From positions 1-44,158 of the forward strand of contig JBFSVS010000006.1 of the NCBI GenBank assembly GCA_041263285.1: a DNA stretch of 44,158 nucleotides, written 5' to 3'. This DNA is from Acidiparvus fluvialis. GTDB taxonomy: Bacteria > Acidobacteriota > Holophagae > Holophagales > Holophagaceae. The notes under the pieces were generated by a model that had not been told where the DNA came from, did not search any database, and worked only from the letters and a program-made list of their open reading frames with translations. A program made the translations under genes and the position numbers. Positions 16,476 to 25,479 of the stretch are shown piece by piece. Every line of letters starts with the position of its first letter. Position 1 is the stretch's first letter.

Positions 16476-17502
16476 CCCTCATAAAGTCTTTAGCTGCCGA
16501 TTGAACGCGCTGTGTCCAATCACTCCAAGCTTGAGTATCGAATTTCTCGCCTCCTAAATTTGGAAGAGTTTTCCGGTAGGTCCACCCGCGTTGGCGGGCA
16601 GGAGACCAAAGGTCTTCATCAAGGGTCTTCAGTGCAGCGGCGCACTGATGAACACCTTCGTCAGTTTGACAAACCAGCATCCAATCATGTCCAGCCATTA
16701 AACAAAGTCGCACGCGCTCCTGCCAAGGCCATTTTTGACAACCGCCCATTTCAAGATCGTCAGGAATAAAGATGCCCTCAACTCCATATTGATTCTTTCG
16801 TGCGCCAAGGGGATGCATTGAAAGCGGGAGAGGGTCACTTGCGGGTGTCTTCAAGTGCGCCACCATTATCAGACGATGGGCAGTCGATAATTCTTGGAAA
16901 GGGAGTGCATTGAGAGCCAGCGTTTCGCTATCCTCCAGACTAGGAAGTCCCTGATGGCTATCAATTAAAGTTCCGCCAAGCCCCGGAAAATGTTTAAGAC
17001 AACCCTGAACGCGGTGTTTTTCCATCCCTCGAAGGTATGCATCGACTGCTACAACAACTTCCTGAGGATTGATACTGACGCAACGATCACCCATGCCGGT
17101 ATTTGTATGCCCATCCCATCGATCAGCTACGGGAGCAAAATTAATATTGATTCCCAATAAAGCACAGCCCTCACCCCAAAGGGATCCCCACAAATAGCAA
17201 GCCTCAACTCCTCCTGTCTGAAAAATATTTTTAAAGGACGGAGTTTCTCCTACCCAAGGACGAAGGCGAGAAACAGCACCCCCTTCTTGATCAATTGCGA
17301 TCGGTAAGGAATCTTTTTGGCCCCATCGACCTTTGAGGCCTTGAAGCATTTCAAAACACTGAACAGGTCCCTTTTGGGGATCAGGATTAAGATTGCGGCT
17401 GAAAAGAATTACAGCGCCAGGCTGAAAATGATCTGAGACTTCTTTAGCTGTTTGCCCTTGGAAGCCGACCCATAAAATATCTTCAGAAGGGTGAGAAGTC
17501 AT
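16468..17502 (-). CDS. nagZ: Beta-N-acetylhexosaminidase, GH3 (NagZ-like)
   Basis: A 344-residue cytoplasmic glycoside hydrolase family 3 enzyme for peptidoglycan recycling, removing GlcNAc from anhydro-muropeptides. The single TIM barrel without a second domain is the NagZ form. Motifs: AIDQEGGAVSRLRPW, FAPVADRW, CLKHFPGLGGTLIDSHQGLP with the Asp-Ser-His acid/base loop, and FIPDDLEMGG carrying the nucleophile Asp. The ribosome site is weak. It is transcribed toward metK and overlaps its end by 8 bases. Confidence 0.88.
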   Translation of the reverse strand: MTSHPSEDILWVGFQGQTAKEVSDHFQPGAVILFSRNLNPDPQKGPVQCFEMLQGLKGRWGQKDSLPIAIDQEGGAVSRLRPWVGETPSFKNIFQTGGVEACYLWGSLWGEGCALLGININFAPVADRWDGHTNTGMGDRCVSINPQEVVVAVDAYLRGMEKHRVQGCLKHFPGLGGTLIDSHQGLPSLEDSETLALNALPFQELSTAHRLIMVAHLKTPASDPLPLSMHPLGARKNQYGVEGIFIPDDLEMGGCQKWPWQERVRLCLMAGHDWMLVCQTDEGVHQCAAALKTLDEDLWSPARQRGWTYRKTLPNLGGEKFDTQAWSDWTQRVQSAAKDFMRVR

Positions 17503-17570
17503 AAGAGTCCATGTTTCTTTGAATTAGACTATCTCAACCTGCCTATTTACGTGCTTCAATTGAAGCCCTA

Positions 17571-18875
17571 ATGAATTCGCTACACTTAATTATGCCTCTT
17601 CATCCCGAAGCTCAAATCCTAAATGACCTGATCGACCAAGAACATCCTTCATTAGGAAAAGCGTTATCCTCCTTCGGTCGTCGCGTTTATGCCCCTAAGG
17701 GGATCCCTTTTCAAGCTCAACAGGCCGCAGGCTGCAAGGTGAATGCCACGATCGGACAAATTACCGATGGCAAGGGGCAACCATTGCCCCTTGATCGTCT
17801 CGCTGGTCTCATGAAGGATCTCCCCCAAAAAGACGTATTTCTATATTCGCCGATCCAAGGCCGAGAGCGATGTCGTACTCTGTGGAAAAATAAATTAATC
17901 GCCGAAGATATCCGTTTCTCGACCCTATCTCTTCCCGGAGTGAGTCTAGGAATATGCCATGCTCTCGCGATGGCTACAGATCTCTTTTTTGAACGAGGCG
18001 ATACACTTGTGGTCCCTGATCTCTATTGGGATAATTACGATCAAATTTTTGAAGTTCGACACGAAGCACGTATGGTCCACTATCCTTTCTATGACGGTAC
18101 TACTTTCAATATAAAAGGTTTGAAGCAAGTCCTCGATGAAGTGAGCGGTAAGGTTCACGTTTTACTTAATTTCCCCAATAATCCTACTGGCTTTTCTCCT
18201 ACGCTTAATGAGATTAAACAGATTTCCGACCTTCTTGTGTCGGCCGCTGAAAAAAGAATCGTAGTGGTCTATTGCGATGATGCTTATCATGGACTTGTTT
18301 TCGAGCCAAACGCTACAACCCAAAGCCTTTTTTTTGAGTTGATTGATCGCCACCCCAATTTAATCGCCCTAAAAGCGGACGGTGTGACCAAGGAATTAAG
18401 TTTCTTCGGTGGCCGGGTGGGGTTTCTTTCCTTGGGGCTCTCGGGGCCTGTAGGGCAGTATTTGAATGAAAAGATCTGCGGCCTTGTCCGTGGGAGTGTG
18501 GGCTCACCCGTTGGTATCAGTCAATTTCTTTCAGAAGAGGAGTTACTCGATCCTCAACATGAGTCATCTTTCCAAAACCTAAAATCTATTTTAGAGAAAC
18601 GCTATCGTGTTTTACAAGCGGGCTTAAGTCAAGGATCTCCCTTTTGGACTCCTCTCCCCTTCAACTCAGGTTGCTTCTGTCTTCTCCAACTCAAACCCGG
18701 CTTAGAAGCTGAGAAAGTCCGACAACAATTGATTAAGGATGAGAGTGTTGGGGTGGTCAGTCATCTAGATCGTTATCTCCGAATTGCCTTTTGCTCAATG
18801 ACAGAAGAGGATATTTCAATACTTCTACAAGCGCTCCATCGAACCTGTGAGAAAATGGAGATTAGTCGTTTCTAA
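17571..18875 (+). CDS. Class I/II PLP-dependent aminotransferase
   Basis: A 434-residue fold-type I aminotransferase. PLP-site features: LSLPGVSLGICHALAMATDLFF (cofactor phosphate loop), VPDLYWDNYDQ, NFPNNPTGFSP (Asn contacting PLP), YCDDAYHGL (Asp to pyridine N), and Lys274 in KADGVTKELSFFGGRVGF as the Schiff base. The substrate cannot be set from sequence; the general type resembles aromatic/aspartate aminotransferases. It starts about 70 bases after the divergent nagZ and 12 bases before the epimerase gene, so the two are probably one operon. An in-frame ATG at 17592 (MPLHPEAQIL) is an alternative start; neither has a strong ribosome site. Confidence 0.85.
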   Translation: MNSLHLIMPLHPEAQILNDLIDQEHPSLGKALSSFGRRVYAPKGIPFQAQQAAGCKVNATIGQITDGKGQPLPLDRLAGLMKDLPQKDVFLYSPIQGRERCRTLWKNKLIAEDIRFSTLSLPGVSLGICHALAMATDLFFERGDTLVVPDLYWDNYDQIFEVRHEARMVHYPFYDGTTFNIKGLKQVLDEVSGKVHVLLNFPNNPTGFSPTLNEIKQISDLLVSAAEKRIVVVYCDDAYHGLVFEPNATTQSLFFELIDRHPNLIALKADGVTKELSFFGGRVGFLSLGLSGPVGQYLNEKICGLVRGSVGSPVGISQFLSEEELLDPQHESSFQNLKSILEKRYRVLQAGLSQGSPFWTPLPFNSGCFCLLQLKPGLEAEKVRQQLIKDESVGVVSHLDRYLRIAFCSMTEEDISILLQALHRTCEKMEISRF

Positions 18876-18887
18876 AGGCTTTATCAT

Positions 18888-19292
18888 ATGAAATTTCTTC
18901 GGATTAACCACATCGGCATCGCTTCTAAGGATTTAAGAGAAGTGGTGACGCGTATGAACTCCTTATTTGATCAAACCCCTACACACCAGGAAGAAGTGAA
19001 GGACCAGAAAGTCAATACGGTCTTCTATTCTGCAGGAGAGTCTCGTCTCGAATTTTTAGAGACTACCGATCCGGAAGGCCCCATTGGAAAATTTATCAAT
19101 AAAAGAGGGCAAGGAATTCATCATATCTGCTTGGAAGTTGAGAATATTCACGAGGCACTTATTCATCTCAAAAATAAAGGGGTTCGCCTCATCGACGAAC
19201 AGCCCCGAAAGGGCGCTCATAATTGCTGGGTTGCTTTCATCCATCCTTCGGAAACAGGTGGAGTATTGATGGAACTATCACAAGAGGCCTAA
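18888..19292 (+). CDS. mce: Methylmalonyl-CoA epimerase (glyoxalase superfamily)
   Basis: A 134-residue vicinal-oxygen-chelate protein with two beta-alpha-beta-beta-beta units. It begins FLRINHIGIASKDL (metal ligand His8); GQGIHHICLEVENI (His78/His79) and GVLMELSQ (Glu129) supply further ligands. The pattern is that of methylmalonyl-CoA epimerase, which interconverts (S) and (R) methylmalonyl-CoA in propionate and branched-chain amino acid breakdown. The mutase is not in this window. A weak AAGG site precedes the ATG. The TAA overlaps the convergent prepilin peptidase stop by four bases (CTAA). Confidence 0.88.
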   Translation: MKFLRINHIGIASKDLREVVTRMNSLFDQTPTHQEEVKDQKVNTVFYSAGESRLEFLETTDPEGPIGKFINKRGQGIHHICLEVENIHEALIHLKNKGVRLIDEQPRKGAHNCWVAFIHPSETGGVLMELSQEA

Positions 19293-20089
19293 GATATAAC
19301 GTTTGCTAAGTATATGCGCCACAAGAACTCTCCCCAGAGTGCAATAACGCCTGCGGATACGGCCAAGAAAGAACCAAATGGGAGTTGAGTATCCCAGGTT
19401 CCTCTTTTTTGAATTTTCAAAATCAGTCCCCAAATAGTTCCAAGCAATGCCGCTAAAAAAAAGATGCCAAGCATCGATCTCCAGCCAAAGAAAACACCCA
19501 TCCAAGCCATCATTTTTGCATCGCCACCCCCAAAACCCTCTTGGTGTCGCCAAATAACATAAATCTGATTCAATACCCAAATGAAGCCCCATCCCATGAC
19601 CCCTGCCATAAGGCCTGAAAGTAAGCTTGAGAAAGAGTGAGGGGCAGCCCAAGTTGTCCCAATAATAAGAAATAAAAACAGAGGCATTTGGACTGTGTCT
19701 GGTAATAATCCTTTTTCTAGGTCTGTAAAAAAGAGTGTGACGAGGCCCATGACAACGACAACCCACATCACATAGTTCAAGGTTTCACCCCATAGAAGAA
19801 GCGGATACATACCAAGACAAGCAAAAGCTAAAAAGAGTTCGACGATCCAATATCGATGCGAGAAAGGATGTCGACAGGATCGACATTGCCCTCGTAGTAG
19901 CCAGAAACTCAACAGAGGGATGAGATCTCGATAACGAATGAAATCTCCACAATGAGGGCAGCGACTTCGACCCCAAATAGAGCGATTTGAGGCATTCTCA
20001 GCTGTCGAGCGATGAATAAGTACGTTACAAAAGGACCCAAGACATAGACCGATGGTGAACAAAAAACATTTAACAAATAGGGCTGTCAT
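19289..20089 (-). CDS. pilD: Type IV prepilin peptidase / N-methyltransferase
   Basis: A 266-residue inner-membrane aspartic protease of the GspO/PilD family that cuts and N-methylates type IV pilin and type II secretion pseudopilin leaders. The zinc-binding cytoplasmic loop is complete (Cys44, Cys47, Cys69, Cys72 in CPHC...CRSC). The two catalytic aspartates are Asp123 (FFTDLEKGLLPD) and Asp190 (FGGGDAKMMAW). About seven or eight hydrophobic helices are seen. No pilin or secretion gene is nearby, so it is probably a stand-alone copy serving systems elsewhere. Confidence 0.93.
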   Translation of the reverse strand: MTALFVKCFLFTIGLCLGSFCNVLIHRSTAENASNRSIWGRSRCPHCGDFIRYRDLIPLLSFWLLRGQCRSCRHPFSHRYWIVELFLAFACLGMYPLLLWGETLNYVMWVVVVMGLVTLFFTDLEKGLLPDTVQMPLFLFLIIGTTWAAPHSFSSLLSGLMAGVMGWGFIWVLNQIYVIWRHQEGFGGGDAKMMAWMGVFFGWRSMLGIFFLAALLGTIWGLILKIQKRGTWDTQLPFGSFLAVSAGVIALWGEFLWRIYLANVIS

Positions 20090-20177
20090 CTTCTTATCTT
20101 CTCATCTTCAATCATTCCTTGGTGTGTACGATATGAAACTTAGGGCAAAATATAAGATACGATCAAAAGGATAAGAA

Positions 20178-20762
20178 ATGAGCAAACTAAGACTGCTAGG
20201 TATTTTATTCCTTTCAAACGTTCTCCTATGGGGTCAATCTAAACCACAAGTCAAGATTGTAACTAATTATGGTTCTATCATCGTTGAGCTAGAATCGAGT
20301 TTAGCCCCTAAGACAGTAGCTAACTTTCTTCGTTATGTCGAAGAGGGTCATTTTGTTGGAACTACCTTCCATCGGGTGGTCGAGGGATTTGTTATCCAAG
20401 GTGGTGGACACCTTGAGGACCTTACGGAGAAGCCTACACATGATCCTATTCCCAATGAATCAGAACGAGCCTACAAAGGAGGTCTTAAAAATACTCGAGG
20501 GACCATCGCGATGGCTCGGGAAACAGCCCCCGATACCGCAAATTCTCAGTTTTATATCAACACGGTAGATAATACTCGACTGGATTTTAAAGATGCCTCA
20601 GAAACAGGCATTGGTTATTGCGCTTTTGGCCGTGTTATTGAGGGCATGGATACGGTCGATCGGATAAGTAAAGTGCGAGTGGAGTGGAGAAAAGGTATGC
20701 AAAACGTTCCTGTCTATCCAGTTCGTATCCGACAGGTGGAAATCATTTCGGGGACCCAGTGA
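20178..20762 (+). CDS. Exported cyclophilin-type peptidyl-prolyl isomerase
   Basis: A 194-residue cyclophilin with an N-terminal signal peptide (LRLLGILFLSNVLLWGQS), so probably periplasmic and helping envelope protein folding. Core motifs: NYGSIIVELESSLAPKTVAN, FHRVVEGFVIQGGG (catalytic Arg), NTRGTIAMAR and ANSQFYINT. It matches PpiA-type short bacterial cyclophilins. AAGGA lies just upstream of the ATG. Its TGA overlaps the GTG start of rlmN (GTGA), so the two are translationally coupled. Confidence 0.93.
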   Translation: MSKLRLLGILFLSNVLLWGQSKPQVKIVTNYGSIIVELESSLAPKTVANFLRYVEEGHFVGTTFHRVVEGFVIQGGGHLEDLTEKPTHDPIPNESERAYKGGLKNTRGTIAMARETAPDTANSQFYINTVDNTRLDFKDASETGIGYCAFGRVIEGMDTVDRISKVRVEWRKGMQNVPVYPVRIRQVEIISGTQ

Positions 20763-21823
20763 ATTTTGCTTGGGATCAACCTGCCCCGGAGCGAAAGGGG
20801 AGGCCCAATGCGTTTGGATTGACTCCTGAGGATCTCGAATCCCTAGGATGTCCCGGTCGCTCTCAGCACGTCTTTAGTCAATTACAGCGACAGTGGCAAT
20901 GGATTGAAGAGCATCCTTTTTTATCGAAGGAAGTTCGTTACTGGCTAGAAGACCACACTGACTTATCGCTTCCGATACTATCCCAAGCTCTTCATTCTGA
21001 AGATGGTTCAACAAAATGTATTCTGAGTTTAAACGATGGAGAGCTTATCGAGGTAGTCCATATGCCTCGTGAGGTAAAAACGTCGAGAGTAACACTCTGT
21101 ATTTCCAGTCAGGTAGGCTGTGCTATGGGTTGCACCTTTTGTGCTACGGGGGCCATGGGTATTAAGCGAAACTTAGAGAGTGGAGAAATTGTTGGCCAAG
21201 TCTTATTACTTATGAAGACCCTCGGCCCCAAGACCCCGGATCATCTTACGCTCGTCTTCATGGGTATGGGTGAGCCACTTCACAATCTCATGAACGTTCA
21301 TAAAGCAATTCAAATTTTATCTCATTCTCATGGTCTCAATATTAGTCCCAAACGAATCACTGTATCAACCAGTGGCCTAGTTTCCGGAATCGAGCGACTG
21401 GCAAGAATGACCCCACGACCCTTACTTGCAATTTCTCTGAACGCCACTACCGATGAGGTTCGCTCGTCGTCTATGCCCATCAATCGAGCTTACAATTTAT
21501 CTCAACTCCGGCATGCTCTCGACTCTTGGATACTAAAAACTAATGAAAAATTAACTTTTGAGTATGTTTTGATGAGGGGTGTCAACGATAGTTATCTTGA
21601 TGCACACCGACTTTCAGAATGGCTGGGTGAATTAAGACATCAACACAACGTCAACTTGATTCCTATGAATGAACATAGAGCAAGTGACCAAAAAGAGCCT
21701 TCCCGTGAAAGTCTTGAGATCTTCAGCCGAACTCTAAGAGATCTTGGATGTTTTGTGACTGTGAGAAAATCAAGAGGACGGGACATACAAGCAGCCTGTG
21801 GTCAACTAATAAGGAATTTATGA
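20759..21823 (+). CDS. rlmN: Dual-specificity RNA methyltransferase RlmN
   Basis: A 354-residue radical-SAM enzyme that methylates C2 of adenosine 2503 in 23S rRNA and adenosine 37 in some tRNAs. The cluster cysteines are 121, 125 and 128 (GCAMGCTFCATG); the acceptor cysteine is in RGRDIQAACGQL near the end (Cys347), and the second methyl-carrying site precedes it. The GTG at 20759, overlapping the previous stop, is chosen because it gives normal length and follows GGGA. An earlier in-frame start at 20684 would run inside the cyclophilin gene. It is followed by dut with an ATGA overlap. Confidence 0.95.
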   Translation: MNFAWDQPAPERKGRPNAFGLTPEDLESLGCPGRSQHVFSQLQRQWQWIEEHPFLSKEVRYWLEDHTDLSLPILSQALHSEDGSTKCILSLNDGELIEVVHMPREVKTSRVTLCISSQVGCAMGCTFCATGAMGIKRNLESGEIVGQVLLLMKTLGPKTPDHLTLVFMGMGEPLHNLMNVHKAIQILSHSHGLNISPKRITVSTSGLVSGIERLARMTPRPLLAISLNATTDEVRSSSMPINRAYNLSQLRHALDSWILKTNEKLTFEYVLMRGVNDSYLDAHRLSEWLGELRHQHNVNLIPMNEHRASDQKEPSRESLEIFSRTLRDLGCFVTVRKSRGRDIQAACGQLIRNL

Positions 21824-22284
21824 GCCTCGCAATTTCTATTTATCAATTACCGCATGGCGAGGGTCTCCCTCTCCCTGAACAAGGAAGTTTCTTAGCTGCA
21901 GGTTTTGATCTCAGAGCCGCATTACCTAAAGACCATCCTGTCATATTGAAGTCTGGTGAGCGTCGACTAATCCCCTCAGGTCTCGCCATAGCGATCCCTG
22001 AGGGTTATGAAGGACAGATCCGACCCCGCTCAGGACTAGCTTTGAAGCATGGAGTCACGGTATTGAATGCACCAGGAACCATTGATGCGGACTATCGTGG
22101 TGAAATTCAAGTACTTCTAATTCACCACGGTGAGGAACCATTCACGATTCAGAGAGGGGATCGTATCGCGCAATTGGTTATTTCATCATTCGAGAAAATT
22201 CTTTGGGATCCGGTTCCTTCTTTAGAGGCCTTGAGGGAGACCTCTCGCGGCAGTCAGGGGTACGGATCGACAGGAACCCATTGA
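21820..22284 (+). CDS. dut: Deoxyuridine 5'-triphosphate nucleotidohydrolase (dUTPase)
   Basis: A 154-residue homotrimeric dUTPase that hydrolyses dUTP to dUMP and pyrophosphate, keeping uracil out of DNA. All five motifs are present: GFDLRA (28-33), PRSGL (69-73), GTIDADYRGEI (86-96, catalytic Asp), RGDRIAQLV (112-120) and the C-terminal RGSQGYGSTG (143-152). The ATG overlaps the rlmN stop (ATGA) and AAGGA lies upstream. It is the last gene of the ppi-rlmN-dut unit, followed by a strong terminator. Confidence 0.96.
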   Translation: MSLAISIYQLPHGEGLPLPEQGSFLAAGFDLRAALPKDHPVILKSGERRLIPSGLAIAIPEGYEGQIRPRSGLALKHGVTVLNAPGTIDADYRGEIQVLLIHHGEEPFTIQRGDRIAQLVISSFEKILWDPVPSLEALRETSRGSQGYGSTGTH

Positions 22285-22300
22285 TCAATACTAGGGATGG

Positions 22301-22335
22301 ACTAAAAAAGGCTCCCATTGGGAGCCTTTTTTAGT
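22301..22335. terminator. Strong bidirectional rho-independent terminator
   Basis: A perfect 16-bp inverted repeat (ACTAAAAAAGGCTCCC, loop ATT) ends in T runs on both strands. It lies between the convergent dut and skp-like genes and serves both. Confidence 0.92.
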
Positions 22336-22349
22336 AATCGAGTGTAAAG

Positions 22350-22931
22350 TTATTTTTTCTTAGGCGTCACAGCTGAAGAAGCCGGTGCTTTTGTTGCGGC
22401 AGGTTTCTCCGCCGAACCAGCATCGTACCGTTTAGCCACTTCATTAGTGAAATCGAGCCCCCACGTTGGATCAAAAATCGTATATAGTCCCTGTTGATAA
22501 TTCAGAATCATTTGAAGCTTACGCTCTTTAGCAACCGCTTCGACAATAGGGGTAATTTCGTTATTAAATTGAACTTGGATTTTTTGTTGAGCTTTACCTA
22601 CTTCAGCTTGTGCATCTTCTTGCATTTTTTTAAAATCAAACTCAAGATCGCGTAATTGACGATTAATCTTTTCTTTAGCGGTGTCATCAATCGAGGCTGA
22701 AGTGAGTTGTTTTTGGAGATCTTGTCCTTCTTTCTGTTTCGCTTCAATCTTATCGGACCAGTTTTTTTCAACAACTTGGAATTCCGAAAGTAATTTTTTA
22801 CCTCGCGTGGTCGATTGCAGAACCTGCTGAGGGATAAACATGGCCAACCGAGGGGACGTATCAGAGGGTAATTCTTGGGCGACGGCGACAAAAGACATCA
22901 TCGAGGCAAATAACAAAGTTACGAATTTCAT
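22350..22931 (-). CDS. skp: OmpH/Skp family periplasmic chaperone
   Basis: A 193-residue exported protein. The signal peptide (KFVTLLFASMMSFVAVAQ) is followed by a short core and a long coiled-coil hairpin (about residues 45-130, rich in Lys, Glu and Gln), as in Skp, which holds unfolded outer-membrane proteins for BamA. The C-terminus ends in a low-complexity Ala/Lys/Pro tail (EKPAATKAPASSAVTPKKK). The start at 22931 is chosen for GGGAG just upstream; an earlier frame start at 22967 would spoil the signal peptide. It lies about 60 bases behind bamA in the same direction, the usual bamA-skp order. Confidence 0.88.
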   Translation of the reverse strand: MKFVTLLFASMMSFVAVAQELPSDTSPRLAMFIPQQVLQSTTRGKKLLSEFQVVEKNWSDKIEAKQKEGQDLQKQLTSASIDDTAKEKINRQLRDLEFDFKKMQEDAQAEVGKAQQKIQVQFNNEITPIVEAVAKERKLQMILNYQQGLYTIFDPTWGLDFTNEVAKRYDAGSAEKPAATKAPASSAVTPKKK

Positions 22932-22992
22932 AAAACTCCCAAAAGAATAGTTGTATATTTTATCCAATATCGGCTAATTAAACGAGAAAAAA

Positions 22993-25479
22993 CTAAAAAG
23001 TTGTCCCAATTGAGAATTGGAAGTCGTTTTTACCGTAAACATCGTAGGCATAGGGGTTTAGTTTCGTCGACCAGATTAAACGCATTGGAGCGGGGCTGAT
23101 TGGTAGAAAGAATCTAAGTTCTGCTCCTATGGACTGCCGTAACGCTTCAGAGAAAACTCTTTTCCCAGGAGCCCATGCATTGCCTGCATCGTAGAAGATC
23201 ACAAATCTAAATGCATCGGCCACCTTGAAGGCATATTCAAAGTTAGCCACGAACTGTTTGTTTCCACCAACAACTACAGGGTATCCATTGGGATCAAACT
23301 CGAGGGATCCAACCTGCCCATATCGATAACCACGAATCGAATTCTCTCCGCCCGGTCGAAAAAAGTTATATAGTAGCAAGCCTCTTGAACTTAGATCTTG
23401 GATATGGCCATAGGCCATGTTGAACCCAAATATATTTCTTTCGCCAAGGCTAAAGTAGTTCACAAATTCATAATTACTTCTTTGATTGGCACGATCACCA
23501 CCGAACTGCCAACCGCCATACGAATAAGAGTACGAGAGTTTGGTGCCCTCCGTTGGTTTATAGGGATTATCAACTGTGTTGAAACTGATACTTACACTTA
23601 CGTCTGAAGTTAATTCGTTATTCGCATTTCGAAAGTAATAGTTTTGACCTCCGCTAATTTCTACGACTCGCCATGAATACCCCAAACTGATTTCTGTGAA
23701 ATAGGCCCATTGCTTATCTTTGAAAAAGTTACTGAGCCTTGCTCCGGTACCAATAGATATACCTTTGGTAGCCTGTGAATAAGCATTAGCAGCTCCAACA
23801 CGAGAAGCATCGTAGTCCGTAGAATTACTAAAAATACTGGTAGATAAGCTGTAAGGTAAATCGGCTACGTAGGGCTGCAATAAAGAAACACTTAGGGCTT
23901 TTTGAAATTGACCCGAATTTACGCTCAGTTGTAAAGCGTCTCCGTTTCCATTTAGATTCTTTGTTGCAAAAGACATACCAAGCGAGAATCCATAAAGCTC
24001 ACCGTATCCTCCATTGAAGAGGAGTTCGTTGATACCTGATTCAACTCCTTTAATGGTCAGATCGACTTGGTTTTTATCTGGAACGATTTCAACCTTAGGT
24101 TCGGATTCTTTGATGTCGAAGAAAGTCAATTGGCTAAGTCGTAACATCGAATCTTTGAAAATCTCTCGCCCAAAAGTATCTCCTTCTCTCAAGAGAAATG
24201 CGCGCCTTAGAACTTTATCTTTTGTACTATCGTTACCAACAAAGACAATGTCTCTAATTGTGAACCGTTCCCCCTCCTCCACTTTAAGCGTCGTGTCGAC
24301 AAAGTTGTTTCCGTCGACCACTCGGGTAGTAAAAGATGGTTCAGCCCGGTAGAGAATATAACCAGCGTTACTATAGCCTTCTCGTATTTTATCCAGCGCT
24401 TCGTTGAGAGCGCCTAAATCAAAATAGACTTTTTTTCGGGTTGACTGTGTAGGTTTCAGATCAAGAAATTTGGCAATGATAGAACTGTTATCGCGCTTGG
24501 CAATCCCATATTTATCAGTATAAAAAACCTCAGTGAAAACTTTATTTCCCTCAATTTTTAAATCTCCTTCATAGAAGGGTTCACCTTCCACAATTTGGAA
24601 ATTTAATATAGACCTTAAGTCATACGAAGGAGAGCGGCCTTCGGCTACAAGACGAGTATTTTTTAATCTAGCTTTTTCAGTTGTAAAATCTTCTGTTCTG
24701 ATATCGGGCTTGCTAATAAAGACATCCTTATACCCCTTGCGCCAGTAGGCTTTTTTAAGTAGTTCTATATCTTCATCGATACTTTTATCGATCAGTAAAT
24801 CTTTTGAAGTAATTGGACTTAAAAACCAGTTGTACTCACTGGTTTTGATGATTGATCTGAGTTGCTTTTCAGAAAACACCTGATTACCAGTAAATTTGAT
24901 TTGATAAATGCGATTTTTACCACCTTCTTTGATATCGAAAAGAAGTCGAGCAAGCCCTGGTCCCATTGGCTCTAAACTCACCTCAATGCTAGGAGATCTA
25001 AATCCTTTTTCCGAAGCAAGATCTACAATAATATCTTTAATTTTTCGAACGGCGTCTGGATCATAGGGAGCATCGATCCTAATTTCGGCTTTTTTGTCTT
25101 TAACTTTATCTTTAATCGACGTAAGACCGATTTCTGTACCGCCCCGATAGTCAATTTCTTTAATAATCGGGCGTTCCGTGACGATAATGATAACTTTTTT
25201 TCCCTGCTCGGCATCTTCGACGTTGATTTTAATATCATCAAAAGCTTTCATCTCCCACAAAATTTGAAGGATATTCGAGAAATCAATTGTCCTGAGTTCG
25301 TCACCGACTTTTAGTCCACTTCTAAAAAGGACGGTTTCTCTTGAGACTTTAGAAATACCCCGTATTTCGATGGCAGTAATTGTATCTGGATCTTGTGCTT
25401 TTATATTATTACCTGCAGTCACAGCAAATAGAATGAGGCCTACTTTGAAGCTTATCTTAAGGCGTTGCGACCAATTCAT
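22993..25479 (-). CDS. bamA: Outer membrane protein assembly factor BamA
   Basis: An 828-residue Omp85 protein. The signal peptide ends near NIKAQ; several POTRA domains follow (about residues 30-440, e.g. ITAIEIRGISKVSRETV and IKEIDYRGGTEIG), then a 16-strand barrel. The barrel region has GGENSIRGYRYGQVGS, the conserved loop-6 (V/I)RG(F/Y) motif, and ends in an aromatic residue (FQFSIGTTF), as Omp85 proteins do. It folds and inserts outer-membrane beta-barrels. Its ATG overlaps the clpC stop (ATGA), and the skp-like gene follows, giving an unusual clpC-bamA-skp operon. Confidence 0.95.
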   Translation of the reverse strand: MNWSQRLKISFKVGLILFAVTAGNNIKAQDPDTITAIEIRGISKVSRETVLFRSGLKVGDELRTIDFSNILQILWEMKAFDDIKINVEDAEQGKKVIIIVTERPIIKEIDYRGGTEIGLTSIKDKVKDKKAEIRIDAPYDPDAVRKIKDIIVDLASEKGFRSPSIEVSLEPMGPGLARLLFDIKEGGKNRIYQIKFTGNQVFSEKQLRSIIKTSEYNWFLSPITSKDLLIDKSIDEDIELLKKAYWRKGYKDVFISKPDIRTEDFTTEKARLKNTRLVAEGRSPSYDLRSILNFQIVEGEPFYEGDLKIEGNKVFTEVFYTDKYGIAKRDNSSIIAKFLDLKPTQSTRKKVYFDLGALNEALDKIREGYSNAGYILYRAEPSFTTRVVDGNNFVDTTLKVEEGERFTIRDIVFVGNDSTKDKVLRRAFLLREGDTFGREIFKDSMLRLSQLTFFDIKESEPKVEIVPDKNQVDLTIKGVESGINELLFNGGYGELYGFSLGMSFATKNLNGNGDALQLSVNSGQFQKALSVSLLQPYVADLPYSLSTSIFSNSTDYDASRVGAANAYSQATKGISIGTGARLSNFFKDKQWAYFTEISLGYSWRVVEISGGQNYYFRNANNELTSDVSVSISFNTVDNPYKPTEGTKLSYSYSYGGWQFGGDRANQRSNYEFVNYFSLGERNIFGFNMAYGHIQDLSSRGLLLYNFFRPGGENSIRGYRYGQVGSLEFDPNGYPVVVGGNKQFVANFEYAFKVADAFRFVIFYDAGNAWAPGKRVFSEALRQSIGAELRFFLPISPAPMRLIWSTKLNPYAYDVYGKNDFQFSIGTTF

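Noticed and set aside
16900..17060. NagZ motif reads KHFPGLG rather than KHFPGHG, suggesting a lost active-site residue.
   Set aside because: PGLG occurs in many GH3 hexosaminidases, and the Asp-Ser-His loop and nucleophile Asp are intact.
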